From Rhodospirillales bacterium (GTDB lineage Bacteria; Pseudomonadota; Alphaproteobacteria; Reyranellales; Reyranellaceae): a stretch of 64,000 nucleotides of DNA. Of this stretch, positions 1 to 8,571 are shown piece by piece. The DNA lies in the NCBI GenBank assembly GCA_009377525.1, contig WHTW01000007.1, positions 1 to 64,000 on the forward strand. Reading direction: 5' to 3'. Position 1 is the stretch's first letter; every line of letters begins with the position of its first letter. Below the pieces are notes generated by a model that was not told the DNA's origin, made no database searches, and worked only from the letters and a program-made list of their open reading frames with translations. A program made the position numbers and the translations under genes.

Positions 1-136
1 GGCTTTCCTGTGTAAATGGCACAGCAAGCGAGCCGCGCCGAACTTTTTGGGCATAGATGCGGACGGCGACAAAAGCAACGAGGCGAAACGGCTCAGCGCC
101 GACGACCGGCAGGAACGATGGCTATTTGCAGGCACC

Positions 137-1030
137 TCAGCGCGCCGCGCGGCGCTGGAAGATCAGGTTGGCGGCGACCGTCAGGAGCAGGGTCACCGTC
201 ATCAGGATGAAGGCGATGGCGCCGCCGAACGGCCAGTTGGCCTGCTGGGTGAACTGGTTGTAGACCAGCGGCGCCATCATCTTGAACAATGGACCGCCCA
301 GCAGGAAGGGCGTGGCGTAGGCGTTCATCGCCAGGATGAAGGTGAGGATCGTGCCGGCCATGATGCCGGGCAATGCCAGGGGCCACAGCACGCGGCGGAA
401 CATGGTGCCAGGCGGCGCGCCCAGGCTGAAGGCCGCCTCCTCGACGGCGCGGTCGATGCCCTCGATGACGCTCTGCAGGGTCAGCACCATGAACGGCAGG
501 TTGACGGCGATGATGCCGATGATCACCGCCTTCTCGGTGAACATGATCTCGAGCGGCTTGTCGATCAGGCCGAGCGCCATCAGCGTGGCGTTCACCGCGC
601 CCTTGGTGCCGAAGATGGTCATCCAGCCCGCCGCGCGCACGGCGTTGCCGGCGAACAGCGGCAGGATGATGGAGATGATCAGCAGGTGCTTGAAGCGGCT
701 TTGCGTGCGCGCCACGACATAGGCCAGCGGAAAGCCGAGGATCAGGCAGATCGCCGTGACCATGACCGCAACGCGCACTGTCGTTGCCAGGATCGAGGTG
801 TAGTAGGGATCGGTGAAGAAGCGGACATAGTTCGCCACCGTCGCCGCCTCGACCATGATCTTCTTGGCCGGGACGAACTCGTTCAGGCTGTAGCGAAACA
901 GGATGACCAGCGGCGCCAGCAGGCAGAAGGCGACGAACAGCGTCGCCGGCGTGATCAGCGCCGCCGCCGTGAGGCCTTGGCCCCGTCGCTTGTCGGCGAC
1001 GGGGCCGTGCGAGATGGCAACGTCGGTCAT
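137..1030 (-). CDS. ABC transporter permease, spermidine/putrescine type (PotB-like)
   Basis: A 297-residue inner-membrane permease. After a short polar N-terminus there are about six hydrophobic segments, beginning near residue 22. The C-terminal half carries the EAA-type cytoplasmic loop (around EEAAFSLGAPPGTMFRRV) that contacts the ATPase. Length and order of segments match PotB/PotH-type permeases of the polyamine and opine ABC class. It is the last gene of a minus-strand cluster holding a second permease, an ATPase and a periplasmic binding protein, and it starts 10 nt after the binding-protein gene ends. The substrate cannot be read from sequence; polyamines, amino-acid derivatives or opines are all possible. 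Family confidence is high, substrate confidence low. Confidence 0.9.
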   Translation of the reverse strand: MTDVAISHGPVADKRRGQGLTAAALITPATLFVAFCLLAPLVILFRYSLNEFVPAKKIMVEAATVANYVRFFTDPYYTSILATTVRVAVMVTAICLILGFPLAYVVARTQSRFKHLLIISIILPLFAGNAVRAAGWMTIFGTKGAVNATLMALGLIDKPLEIMFTEKAVIIGIIAVNLPFMVLTLQSVIEGIDRAVEEAAFSLGAPPGTMFRRVLWPLALPGIMAGTILTFILAMNAYATPFLLGGPLFKMMAPLVYNQFTQQANWPFGGAIAFILMTVTLLLTVAANLIFQRRAAR

Positions 1031-1040
1031 CCGTTCGGCA

Positions 1041-2081
1041 TCAGGCCTTGAACGACTTGTTCCACCACTCCTGGAACGCCGAGTCGTTCTTGCCCATGTA
1101 GCCGTAGTCGAGGTCGACCAGGCGCTTCTTCTCCTCCTCGGTGAAGCCGATGCGCTCCTGCGTGGCGGCCGGCACCTTGGCGTTGGTGACGGTCGGGTTG
1201 TAGCCCATGTCGACGGCGAAGCCTTCCTGCGCCGACGGCGCCATCATGGCGTCGAGATAGGCGTAGGCGCCGGCCTTGTTGGGCGCGTTCTTCGGGACCA
1301 TGAAGCCCGAGACGTACATCGGCACGCCCTCCTTGGGCGCCACCGTGGCGACGTTGATGCCGGCGTTCTGCCATTGCACTGAGCGCGCCTTCCACATGAT
1401 GCCACAGGCGATCTCCTCGGTCTTGAGCGCCTGGGCGAAGGCCTCGTTGGAGGGATAGATACGCGCGCCCGCCTTCTTGCAGGCGATCAACCGCTCCTTG
1501 CCGGGATCGAAGTTGCTCACCGAGCCGCCCGACGCCAGGCCCGCCGCCAGCATCGTGTACTGATACTGGATGTCGATGATGCCGAGCTTGTCGCCGTGCT
1601 TGGGATCGAGCGTGTCGGCGAAGCCCGCCGGCGCCTTCATCAGCTTGGGATTGTAGAGCACGACCTTGCCGGAATAGATGTGGCCGATGCCGTAGGGATA
1701 CTTCATTGCCGGGATCAGGTTGGCGGCATTGGGCATCTTGGAATAGTCGAGCTGCTCGGCCAGGCCCTGCACGTTCACTTCGTACATGTCGTTGGCCGAC
1801 AGGCCCTGGATGTCCGAGGTGCCGCGGCGCAGCGCCTTCTCGGCCATCATCTTGGCCCGTCGCGGCGGGGCCTGGGCCTCGTCCTTGACCACTTCCCAGC
1901 CCTTGGGCTCGAGCAAGGGCGTCTCGATGTTCTTTGCGAGCAGCTTGGAATAGTCACCGCCCCAAGTGCCGACGACGATGCGCTTGTTGTCCTGCGCCAT
2001 CGCCGGGAATGCCGTACCGGCCGCCAGCGCGGTCGCGCCACCGAGCGCGGTGCGGCGATTGATCATGAAGCTCTTTGACAT
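1041..2081 (-). CDS. periplasmic ABC substrate-binding protein, PotD/F-like
   Basis: A 346-residue extracellular solute-binding protein. The N-terminus carries a twin-arginine-like export signal (NRRTALGG followed by an Ala-rich segment ending AMAQ), so the mature protein probably starts near residue 30. The body begins with RIVVGTWGGDYSKLL, typical of the PotD/PotF and opine-binding group. The start is supported by an AGGAGG Shine-Dalgarno about 7 nt upstream. It lies between the ATPase gene (37 nt upstream) and the PotB-like permease (10 nt downstream) and should deliver ligand to that transporter. The linked amidohydrolase pair hints that the ligand may be an amide or cyclic amide, but that is inference. 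Confidence 0.9.
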   Translation of the reverse strand: MSKSFMINRRTALGGATALAAGTAFPAMAQDNKRIVVGTWGGDYSKLLAKNIETPLLEPKGWEVVKDEAQAPPRRAKMMAEKALRRGTSDIQGLSANDMYEVNVQGLAEQLDYSKMPNAANLIPAMKYPYGIGHIYSGKVVLYNPKLMKAPAGFADTLDPKHGDKLGIIDIQYQYTMLAAGLASGGSVSNFDPGKERLIACKKAGARIYPSNEAFAQALKTEEIACGIMWKARSVQWQNAGINVATVAPKEGVPMYVSGFMVPKNAPNKAGAYAYLDAMMAPSAQEGFAVDMGYNPTVTNAKVPAATQERIGFTEEEKKRLVDLDYGYMGKNDSAFQEWWNKSFKA

Positions 2082-2117
2082 TGTTGCCTCCTGTTAGTGG
2101 CTCCGTTCTCCCCGGAA

Positions 2118-3170
2118 CTACTCGTTGTAGACCTGGCCAGCCGATGCGGACCAGCCGACATGCACGGACTGGCCGACCTCGGGCGTGAAACCACCCTCCC
2201 GATTGGCGATCTGCACGACCAGCCGGTCGCTGGGCGACAGGCGGACGTGGATGTCGATCAGGGCGCCGAGATACGACACGAATTCCACAGTACCGGACAG
2301 GCAGTTGTCGAGTCCGGACCGCGGCTGCAGCCCGATCTCGACCCGCTCCGGCCTGAGCGACAGCACGGCACGGCCCGGATTGCCACCGGCGCAGGCAAGG
2401 GCCAACCCGCCGTCGCTGCGGAAGCGGCCCGGCGCCTCGACGGTGCCGGCGAGGAAGGTGGTGCGGCCGACGAAGCCCGCGACGAAGCGGTCGGCCGGCC
2501 GCTCGTAGAGGTCGCGCTGGGTGCCGACCTGGCGCACCGAGCCCTCGTTCATGACCACCAGCCGGTCGGCCATGGTCAGCGCCTCTTCCTGGTCGTGGGT
2601 GACCATGACGGTGGTGAGGCCGAGCTGGCGCTGCAGCTCGCGGATCTCGACCCGGACTTCCTGGCGCAGCTTGGCGTCCAAGTTGGAAAGCGGTTCGTCG
2701 AGCAGCAGCACGTCGGGCCGGATGGCGAGGGCGCGGGCGAGCGCCACGCGCTGCTGCTGGCCACCCGAGAGCTGGCGCGGCAGGCGGCCGCCATAGCCGC
2801 CCAGCCGAACCAGGGCCAGCGTCTCTTCGACCCGGCGATCGATGTCGGCGCGGCTCAGCTTGCGCATCTCAAGGCCAAAGGCGACGTTCTGCGCCACCGT
2901 CATGTGCGGGAACAGCGCATAGCTCTGGAACACCATGCCGGCGTTGCGCTTCCAGGGCGGCAGCAGGGTGACGTCCTGGCCGGCCAGCCGGACATGGCCG
3001 GCCGACGGCTCGATGAAGCCCGCGACCATGCGCAAGGTCGTGGTCTTGCCGCAGCCCGAGGGGCCCAGCAGCACCAGGAATTCTCCGTCGGCAATCGTGA
3101 GCGAGACCTCGCGCACGGCATAGAAATCGCCGTAGTGCTTGGAGAGGCCGTTGAGGGAGAGGTCGGCCAT
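2118..3170 (-). CDS. ABC transporter ATP-binding protein (PotA-like)
   Basis: A 350-residue ATPase of the CUT1/polyamine type. All motifs are intact: Walker A GPSGCGKT at residues 36-43, Q-loop near 82, signature LSGGQQQ at 134-140, Walker B LLLDEP at 155-160 and the switch histidine H192 in THDQEEAL. Residues past about 240 form the C-terminal TOBE-type domain (VLSLRPERVEIG). The gene starts one base after the PotC-like permease ends, so the two are translationally close and surely one operon. It energises import of the ligand captured by the neighbouring binding protein. Confidence 0.95.
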   Translation of the reverse strand: MADLSLNGLSKHYGDFYAVREVSLTIADGEFLVLLGPSGCGKTTTLRMVAGFIEPSAGHVRLAGQDVTLLPPWKRNAGMVFQSYALFPHMTVAQNVAFGLEMRKLSRADIDRRVEETLALVRLGGYGGRLPRQLSGGQQQRVALARALAIRPDVLLLDEPLSNLDAKLRQEVRVEIRELQRQLGLTTVMVTHDQEEALTMADRLVVMNEGSVRQVGTQRDLYERPADRFVAGFVGRTTFLAGTVEAPGRFRSDGGLALACAGGNPGRAVLSLRPERVEIGLQPRSGLDNCLSGTVEFVSYLGALIDIHVRLSPSDRLVVQIANREGGFTPEVGQSVHVGWSASAGQVYNE

Positions 3171-3171
3171 G

Positions 3172-3990
3172 TCAGACCACCCGCGCCAGCTTGACGTAGT
3201 GGTCGGTGATCAGCATGGCGATGCCGATCAGCAGGATCTGCACGACCGACACCGCGGCGATGGTAGGATCGATCTTCCATTCGAGATACTGGAGGATGAC
3301 GATCGGCAGGGTCGTCCGGCCTGGGCCGACCAGGAACAGGCTCATCTCGAGATTACCGAACGAAGTGACGAAGCCGAACAGGGCGCCGGCCACGATGCCG
3401 GGCCGGATCGCCGGCAGGGTGATGCGCCAGAAGGTGACCCATTGGTTGGCGCCGAGGTTTTGCGCGGCTTCCTCGGTGGCGCGATCGACGCCGCTGAGGC
3501 TCGCCGTGACCAGCCGCACCACCCAGGGGATCACGATCACGACATGGCCCGCCACCAGGGCGTAGAAAGTGCCGATCACGTCCATGTCGAGCCCGTTCTC
3601 GACCTCGACTTGGAAGACGTACATGGCGGTTCCCAGCACGACGCCCGGCACGACGATGGGCATCAGCAGCAGGTTGGCGAGCGGCCCGCGCAGCCTGAAA
3701 TTGTGCCGCGCCAGGCAGAGCGCTGCCGGGACGCCGAGGAGCAGGCCGAACACCATGGCGAGGGCAGCGACCTGGAAGCTGATGGAGAAACCGTTGACGA
3801 ACTTGCGCTGGTCGAGGATGGCCGCGAACCAGCGAAGGCTATAGCCCTCGGGCGGGAAGGACGGGATTTCCTGGCGGAAGAACGCAAGCCACACCACGAA
3901 GATCAGTGGCAGCAAGATATAGGCCAGCGCCACCGTCGCCGCGCCGTTGAGTGCCCAGCGGCGGGCGCGTCGGCGGATGATCGCGATCAT
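3172..3990 (-). CDS. ABC transporter permease, spermidine/putrescine type (PotC-like)
   Basis: A 272-residue inner-membrane permease with about six hydrophobic segments and the EAA loop (EEAAQNLGANQWVTFWRITL) in the last third. It pairs with the PotB-like permease to form the channel. It is the first transporter gene downstream of the amidohydrolase pair. A palindromic repeat ends only about 2 nt upstream of the chosen ATG, and no purine-rich Shine-Dalgarno is visible there, so initiation may be weak or the true start may differ. The ATPase gene follows after one base. Confidence 0.9.
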   Translation of the reverse strand: MIAIIRRRARRWALNGAATVALAYILLPLIFVVWLAFFRQEIPSFPPEGYSLRWFAAILDQRKFVNGFSISFQVAALAMVFGLLLGVPAALCLARHNFRLRGPLANLLLMPIVVPGVVLGTAMYVFQVEVENGLDMDVIGTFYALVAGHVVIVIPWVVRLVTASLSGVDRATEEAAQNLGANQWVTFWRITLPAIRPGIVAGALFGFVTSFGNLEMSLFLVGPGRTTLPIVILQYLEWKIDPTIAAVSVVQILLIGIAMLITDHYVKLARVV

Positions 3991-3992
3991 TG

Positions 3993-4050
3993 GAGCGCGG
4001 GCCTCCGGCCCGCATCATGATCATGAGCGGGCCGGAGGCTCGCGCTTCGC
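3993..4050. repeat. nested palindromic intergenic repeat, family A
   Basis: The core GCGGGCCTCCGGCCCGC is itself palindromic and is followed by ATCATGATCATGA and then by an inverted, slightly degenerate second copy. The two arms can therefore form one long stem or two small ones. The element fills most of the gap between the amidohydrolase and the PotC-like permease. Related copies occur near 26.2, 31.6, 54.2 and 60.3 kb. Confidence 0.8.
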
Positions 4051-4066
4051 ATGATGAGGATCGTCA

Positions 4067-5299
4067 TCACAGCGTGTTCTTGTGAAAGCGGCCGCCCTTC
4101 ATGATGGCCGACAGGTGCGGGCCGCCATCCTTGAACAGGCCGAGATTCTTCAGCGGATCGCCGTCGACCACCAGCAGGTCGGCCAAGGCGCCGGGCTCGA
4201 CGGTGCCGAGCTTGCCTTCCTGGCGCACGACCTCGGCGCCGATCAGGGTGGCCGAGCGGATGACCTCGATCGCCGACATCACGCGGCCGCGGATCTGGAA
4301 CTCGACGGTCTGCTCGTCCTCCAGCGCACCGAGAAGGTCGGAGCCGTAGGCCATGCGCACGCCCGCCTTGCGGCAGAGTTCGAGCTCGGCGAAGCCGTAC
4401 TTCAGCACCTCGTCGTTCTTGTCGAGCATCTCCTTGGGCATGCCGAGCTCGGCGGCGCGCCGCTTCATGGCGTCGTAGGCGATCAGGTTGGGCACCATGT
4501 AGACGCCCTTCTGCGCCATCAGCTTGGCGGTCGGCGCATCGACCAGGTTGCCGTGCTCGATGGTGCGCACGCCGCACCGGACGGCGCGCTGGATGGCCTC
4601 GGGCGTGTAGGCGTGGGTCAGCACGTAGCGGCCGAAGGCGTGCGCCTCCTCGACCGCGGCGGTGATCTCCTCCTCGGTGAACTGCAGCGATTCCAGCGGG
4701 TCGTAGGGTGAGGCCACGCCGCCCGACACCATCAGCTTGATCTGGTCCGCGCCCTGGCGCATCTGCTCGCGCGCGCCCTTGCGCACGGCGTCCGCTCCGT
4801 CGGCCAGGTAGCGGATGAACACCATGCCGTTGCAGCACAGGCATGGCGGGCCGACCGTGTCGGTGCGCCGCGTGCGGTCGCTGTGGCCGCCGGTCGGGCT
4901 GATCGACCGGCAGGAGATGAAGAGCCGCGGTCCGGGAATCAGGCCCGAGTCGATGGCGGTCTTGGTGCCCCAGTCGGCGCCGCCGGCGTCGCGCACCGTG
5001 GTGAAGCCGCGGTCGAGCATGCGCTTCAGCCGGCCGGTCGAGCGCGCCATCATCAGGGTGAGCGGCACCGCCTCCATGCGGTTGATGTAGACCTCGCTGT
5101 GATGCGTGTGCACGTGGCAGTCGATCAGGCCCGGCATCAGCGTGCGCTTGCCGCAATCGATCACGTTGGCCTTCGACGCCTTGATCGGCTTGGCCGACAC
5201 CTCCCTGATGGCGTCGCCCTCGACCAGCACTTCATAGCCCGCCCGCGCTTCCTTCCAGCGGGGATCGAGCAGGCGCAGGTTCTTGAACAGGAAAGACAT
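4067..5299 (-). CDS. metal-dependent amidohydrolase (imidazolonepropionase/Xaa-Pro dipeptidase-like)
   Basis: A 410-residue amidohydrolase-superfamily enzyme. The HxH metal ligands are His62 and His64 in DCHVHTH. The candidate lysine ligand lies in QIKLMVSGG, further histidines in LTHAYTPEA and IEHGNL, and the catalytic aspartate in AYGSDLLG. The N- and C-terminal composite beta domain (GALADLLVVDGDPL) is present. Such enzymes hydrolyse cyclic or linear amides in the cytoplasm. It is a close paralogue of the next gene upstream (5400-6638): most positions match by eye, including the ends. The pair sits directly upstream of the PotC-PotA-PotD-PotB-like transporter on the same strand, so the transported compound may be their substrate. 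The exact substrate is unknown. Confidence 0.88.
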   Translation of the reverse strand: MSFLFKNLRLLDPRWKEARAGYEVLVEGDAIREVSAKPIKASKANVIDCGKRTLMPGLIDCHVHTHHSEVYINRMEAVPLTLMMARSTGRLKRMLDRGFTTVRDAGGADWGTKTAIDSGLIPGPRLFISCRSISPTGGHSDRTRRTDTVGPPCLCCNGMVFIRYLADGADAVRKGAREQMRQGADQIKLMVSGGVASPYDPLESLQFTEEEITAAVEEAHAFGRYVLTHAYTPEAIQRAVRCGVRTIEHGNLVDAPTAKLMAQKGVYMVPNLIAYDAMKRRAAELGMPKEMLDKNDEVLKYGFAELELCRKAGVRMAYGSDLLGALEDEQTVEFQIRGRVMSAIEVIRSATLIGAEVVRQEGKLGTVEPGALADLLVVDGDPLKNLGLFKDGGPHLSAIMKGGRFHKNTL

Positions 5300-5317
5300 C
5301 AGTTTGCCTCCAGCCCG

Positions 5318-5392
5318 TCGTCCTGAGCGAAGCGAAGGACCTCATCGCCGTTTGCAGCCGGCATGAGATCCTTCGCTTCGCTCAGGATGACG
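5318..5392. repeat. inverted repeat with TCCTGAGCGAAGCGAAGGA core
   Basis: The left arm (5318-5346) and right arm (5364-5392) are near-perfect reverse complements, separated by about 17 nt. The core TCCTGAGCGAAGCGAAGGA recurs inverted in the right arm. It occupies the 100-bp gap between the two tandem amidohydrolase genes and would form a strong hairpin in the transcript. Similar motifs are familiar intergenic repeats in many alphaproteobacteria (from memory, not searched). Confidence 0.8.
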
Positions 5393-5399
5393 GCGTGCC

Positions 5400-6638
5400 T
5401 CATTTCAACACGTTCTTGTGGAACTTGCCGGCCTTCATGATCGCCGGCAGATGGGCGCCCTGGTCGAGGAACAGCTCCAGCTTCTTCAGCGGATTGCCGT
5501 CGACCACGATCAGGTCGGCGCAGGCGCCCGGCGCGACGATGCCGAGCTTGCCCTCCTGGTGCAGGATCTCGGCGCCGACAACGGTCGCCTGACGGATGAT
5601 CTCGATCGGCTTCAGCACCTCGGCGCGGAACATGAACTCGCGGCTCTGCTCGAACTGGAGCTGGCCCAGAAGATCACTGCCGTAACCCACCTTCACGCCG
5701 GCTTCCTTGCAAATTTCGAGCGAGCGCAGGGCGCCTTCCAGCACGATGTCGTTCTTGGCCAGCATGTCGGCCGTCATGCCGAACTGGGCGGCGCGCTCCT
5801 TCATGATGAAATAGGTCACGAGGTTGGCCACCATGTAGCCGTCCTTGGATTTCAGGAGCTTGGCCGACTTGGCGTTTATGAGGTTGCCGTGCTCGATGGT
5901 GCGCACGCCGTTGTTGACCGCCCGCGTGATGGCCTCCGGCGTGTAGGCATGCGCCAGCACGTAGCGGCCGAAGGCCTTCGCCTCGTCGGTCGCCGCGGCG
6001 ATCTCGGCTTCGGAGAATTGCAGGGAATCCAGCGGATCGTAGGGCGAAGCGACGCCGCCCGAGCACATGATCTTCACCTGGTCCGCGCCCTGGCGCATCT
6101 GCTCGCGCACCAGCTTGCGCACCTCGTCGGCACCGTCGGCGATCGCCATGCAGTAGACCATGGCGTTGCAGCAGCCGCAGGGAGCGCCGGAGATGTCGGT
6201 GCGGCGGCGCGAATCGCTGTGGCCGCCGGTCGGGCCGATCGCCCGGCCGGAGATGAAGAGCCGTGGGCCGGGGATCAGGCCGGAATCGACCGCGGTCTTG
6301 ATGCCCCAGTCGGCGCCGCCGGTGTCGCGCACCGTGGTGAAGCCGCGGTCGATCATGCCCTTCATCAGGTCGGCCGAGCGCGCCGTCAGCAGGGTCAAGG
6401 GCACGTGCTCGAGGTTGCGGATGTTGACCTCGACCAGGAAGACATGGACGTGGCAGTCGATCAGGCCGGGCATCAGGGTGCGCTTGCCGCAATCCACGAC
6501 CTCGGCCTTGGCCGCCTTGATCGGCTTCGCCGACACCTCCTTGATCGTGTCGCCCTCGACCAGCACCTCGTAGCCGCCGCGTGCCTCGTTCCAGCGCGGG
6601 TCCAAGAGGTTCAGGTTCCGGAAAAGTATCTGCGGCAT
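5400..6638 (-). CDS. metal-dependent amidohydrolase, tandem paralogue
   Basis: A 412-residue amidohydrolase. The start at 6638 gives MPQILFRNLNLLDPRW, which aligns with the start of the neighbouring paralogue (MSFLFKNLRLLDPRW); the open frame continues upstream but without family resemblance. Metal-site motifs are CHVHVF (HxH), QVKIMCSGG, LAHAYTPEA, IEHGNL and GYGSDLLG. It is probably cytoplasmic, as no signal peptide is seen. The first gene of the minus-strand run, it is separated from the second by a 100-bp gap holding an inverted repeat. Divergence around residues 65-75 (FLVEVNIRNLE versus HHSEVYINRME) may reflect different substrates. Confidence 0.88.
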   Translation of the reverse strand: MPQILFRNLNLLDPRWNEARGGYEVLVEGDTIKEVSAKPIKAAKAEVVDCGKRTLMPGLIDCHVHVFLVEVNIRNLEHVPLTLLTARSADLMKGMIDRGFTTVRDTGGADWGIKTAVDSGLIPGPRLFISGRAIGPTGGHSDSRRRTDISGAPCGCCNAMVYCMAIADGADEVRKLVREQMRQGADQVKIMCSGGVASPYDPLDSLQFSEAEIAAATDEAKAFGRYVLAHAYTPEAITRAVNNGVRTIEHGNLINAKSAKLLKSKDGYMVANLVTYFIMKERAAQFGMTADMLAKNDIVLEGALRSLEICKEAGVKVGYGSDLLGQLQFEQSREFMFRAEVLKPIEIIRQATVVGAEILHQEGKLGIVAPGACADLIVVDGNPLKKLELFLDQGAHLPAIMKAGKFHKNVLK

Positions 6639-6720
6639 CAACGCTCTCCCAACTTGCGCCGCGCACCCTACGATGGCCGCCGGTTTGGCGCTACAGTTTG
6701 CGTGGTCGGAGGGAGCTTTC

Positions 6721-7242
6721 GTGCGGCGCGTCGTCGTGATCGGTACCACAGGGTCGGGCAAGAGCACGCTGGCCGAGCGGCTGGCGGCGCAAACCGGCCT
6801 GCGCGTGATCGAACTCGATGCGCTGTTCTGGGGACGCGACTGGCAGCCCGTGCCGCTCGATCTGTTCCGCCATCGGGTCGAGCGCGAAACCAAGGACGAT
6901 GGCTGGATCGTGGTCGGCAATTACGGCCAGGTGCGTGACTTGGTCTGGCCCAGCGCCGACACCGTGATCTGGCTGGACCTGCCGCTGCCGCTGGTGATGT
7001 GGCGTCTGATGCGCCGGACCGTGCAGCGCGCGGCGACCAGGACCGAGTTGTGGGGCACCGGCAACCGCGAGAGCTTCCGCAATGCTTTTTTGAGCCGCCA
7101 ATCGATCCTGCTGTGGGCAGTCAAAACCCATCGGCGCAATCGCAAGCGCTATGCCAGCGAATGCATGCCGTTGGCCAGGGAAAAGCGCGTCGTGCGCCTG
7201 CAGAACAAGCGCGACGTCGATCGCTTCGTGACGAGGCACTGA
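6721..7242 (+). CDS. P-loop nucleotide kinase-like protein (FlaR/DNA topology modulation-like)
   Basis: A 173-residue P-loop protein. Walker A is GTTGSGKST near residues 9-17, followed by an adenylate-kinase-like layout with IELDALFWGRDWQP, a conserved feature of the family often annotated as DNA topology modulation protein FlaR or adenylate kinase-like. The GTG start at 6721 is chosen because GGAGGG lies just upstream and Walker A falls at the expected distance; an in-frame ATG at 6673 would add a non-conserved leader. The C-terminus is basic. The role is uncertain; a small-molecule or nucleoside kinase is likely. It lies 5 nt before the proline racemase gene and may be cotranscribed with it. 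Confidence 0.8.
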   Translation: MRRVVVIGTTGSGKSTLAERLAAQTGLRVIELDALFWGRDWQPVPLDLFRHRVERETKDDGWIVVGNYGQVRDLVWPSADTVIWLDLPLPLVMWRLMRRTVQRAATRTELWGTGNRESFRNAFLSRQSILLWAVKTHRRNRKRYASECMPLAREKRVVRLQNKRDVDRFVTRH

Positions 7243-7247
7243 TAGCC

Positions 7248-8249
7248 ATGTCGGTCCATACTTTCTCCTGCCTCGACGGTCACACCTGCGGCAACCCGGT
7301 GCGGCTGGTGTCGGGTGGCGCGCCCTTGCTCAAGGGCAGCACCATGAGCGAGCGGCGGCTCGATTTCCTGGCCAACCACGACTGGATCCGCAAGGCGCTG
7401 ATGTTCGAGCCGCGTGGCCACGACGTGATGTCGGGCTCGATGCTCTATCCGCCGACCCGCGCCGACTGCGACGTCGGCATCCTGTTCATCGAGGTGAGCG
7501 GCTGCCTGCCGATGTGCGGCCACGGCACGATCGGCACCGTCACCATGGCGGTCGAGAACGGCCTGGTGGCGCCGGCGACGCCTGGCACGCTCAACATCGA
7601 TGCACCGGCCGGCCGCGTCGTGGCGCGCTACGAGCAGCAGGGCCGCTTCGTCGAAAGCGTGCGCATCACCAACGTCGCCTCGTATCTTGCGGCGAGCGAG
7701 ATCGCGGTCGACGTGCCGGGCATGGGCGAGCTGGTGTTCGACATCTCCTATGGCGGCAACTTCTACGCCATCCTCGAGCCGCAGAAGAATTTTGCCGGCC
7801 TCGAAGCGATGTCGGCCGGCGACGTGCTGCGCCTGTCGCCGATCGTGCGCCGCTTGCTGAACGAGAAGATCCATCCGGTGCATCCGGAGAACCCGACCAT
7901 CGAGGGCGTGAGCCACGTCATGTGGACCGGCAAGCCACGCGACAAGCGCGCCCATGCGCGCAACGCGGTGTTCTACGGCGACAAGGCAATCGACCGCTCC
8001 CCCTGCGGCACCGGCACCTCGGCGCGCATGGCCCAGCTCGCCGCCCAAGGCAAGCTTTCAGTGGGCGATGACTTCGTGCACGAAAGCATCATCGGCTCGC
8101 TGTTCGACGGCCGCGTCGAAGGTGCGGCGCGCGTCGGCAACCACGACGCCATCGTTCCCTCGATCGCCGGCTGGGCCCGCCAGCACGGCATCAACACCAT
8201 CTTCGTCGACGACCGCGATCCCTTCGCGCACGGGTTTCAGGTCAACTGA
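7248..8249 (+). CDS. proline racemase family, probable 4-hydroxyproline 2-epimerase
   Basis: A 333-residue cofactor-independent epimerase. Both catalytic cysteines are present: Cys90 in MCGHGTIG and Cys253 in SPCGTGTSA. Two cysteines point to racemase/epimerase rather than trans-3-hydroxyproline dehydratase, which has Thr at the second site. Such enzymes interconvert trans-4-hydroxy-L-proline and cis-4-hydroxy-D-proline, or L- and D-proline. The start at 7248 gives MSVHTFSCLDGHTCGNPVRL, a typical N-terminus for the family. No other hydroxyproline-catabolic genes are adjacent, so the choice between proline and hydroxyproline remains open. Confidence 0.9.
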   Translation: MSVHTFSCLDGHTCGNPVRLVSGGAPLLKGSTMSERRLDFLANHDWIRKALMFEPRGHDVMSGSMLYPPTRADCDVGILFIEVSGCLPMCGHGTIGTVTMAVENGLVAPATPGTLNIDAPAGRVVARYEQQGRFVESVRITNVASYLAASEIAVDVPGMGELVFDISYGGNFYAILEPQKNFAGLEAMSAGDVLRLSPIVRRLLNEKIHPVHPENPTIEGVSHVMWTGKPRDKRAHARNAVFYGDKAIDRSPCGTGTSARMAQLAAQGKLSVGDDFVHESIIGSLFDGRVEGAARVGNHDAIVPSIAGWARQHGINTIFVDDRDPFAHGFQVN

Positions 8250-8261
8250 CGGGCGATGACC

Positions 8262-8290
8262 TTGCATGGTATACGCCAGAGGCGTATAGT
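8262..8290 (+). promoter_or_regulatory. sigma70-type promoter overlapped by a perfect operator palindrome (brnTA-like)
   Basis: TTGCAT (8262-8267) and TATAGT (8285-8290) are separated by exactly 17 nt. Overlapping the spacer and -10 is a perfect 8-bp inverted repeat, TATACGCC-AGA-GGCGTATA (8270-8288). Transcription would begin near 8297, two bases before the GTG of the toxin gene, so the mRNA would be essentially leaderless. The palindrome is the natural site for autorepression by the HTH antitoxin. Confidence 0.75.
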
Positions 8291-8298
8291 CATCCTCC

Positions 8299-8571
8299 GT
8301 GAGATACGTATTCGATCCGGTCAAGGACGCGGCCAACCGGACGAAGCACGGAGTGTCGCTGGCCTTGGCGGAGTTTCTTTTTGCCGGGCCTCATCTGTCG
8401 ATGAACGATGATCGCTTCGATTATGGCGAACTTCGCAAGGTGGCCTTCGGCCTCATCAACGGCCGCCTTTTTGTCTGCGTTCACGTCGATCGACACGGCG
8501 AACGACGGGTGATCTCGCTTCGAAAGGCAAATCGACGAGAGGTGAAGTGCTATGGCGAAGGGCATCAGTAA
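8299..8571 (+). CDS. brnT: BrnT-family ribonuclease toxin
   Basis: A 90-residue protein with the BrnT pattern: FDPVKDAANRTKHGVSLALAEFLF at the start, DDRFDYGELRKVAFGLINGRLFVCVHV in the middle and RRVISLRKANRREVKCY near the end. BrnT toxins are RelE-fold mRNA interferases that inhibit translation. A GTG start at 8299 is used. No Shine-Dalgarno is visible, but a promoter places the transcript start almost at the GTG, so leaderless initiation is likely. The antitoxin gene overlaps the 3' end by 20 nt. Confidence 0.88.
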   Translation: MRYVFDPVKDAANRTKHGVSLALAEFLFAGPHLSMNDDRFDYGELRKVAFGLINGRLFVCVHVDRHGERRVISLRKANRREVKCYGEGHQ

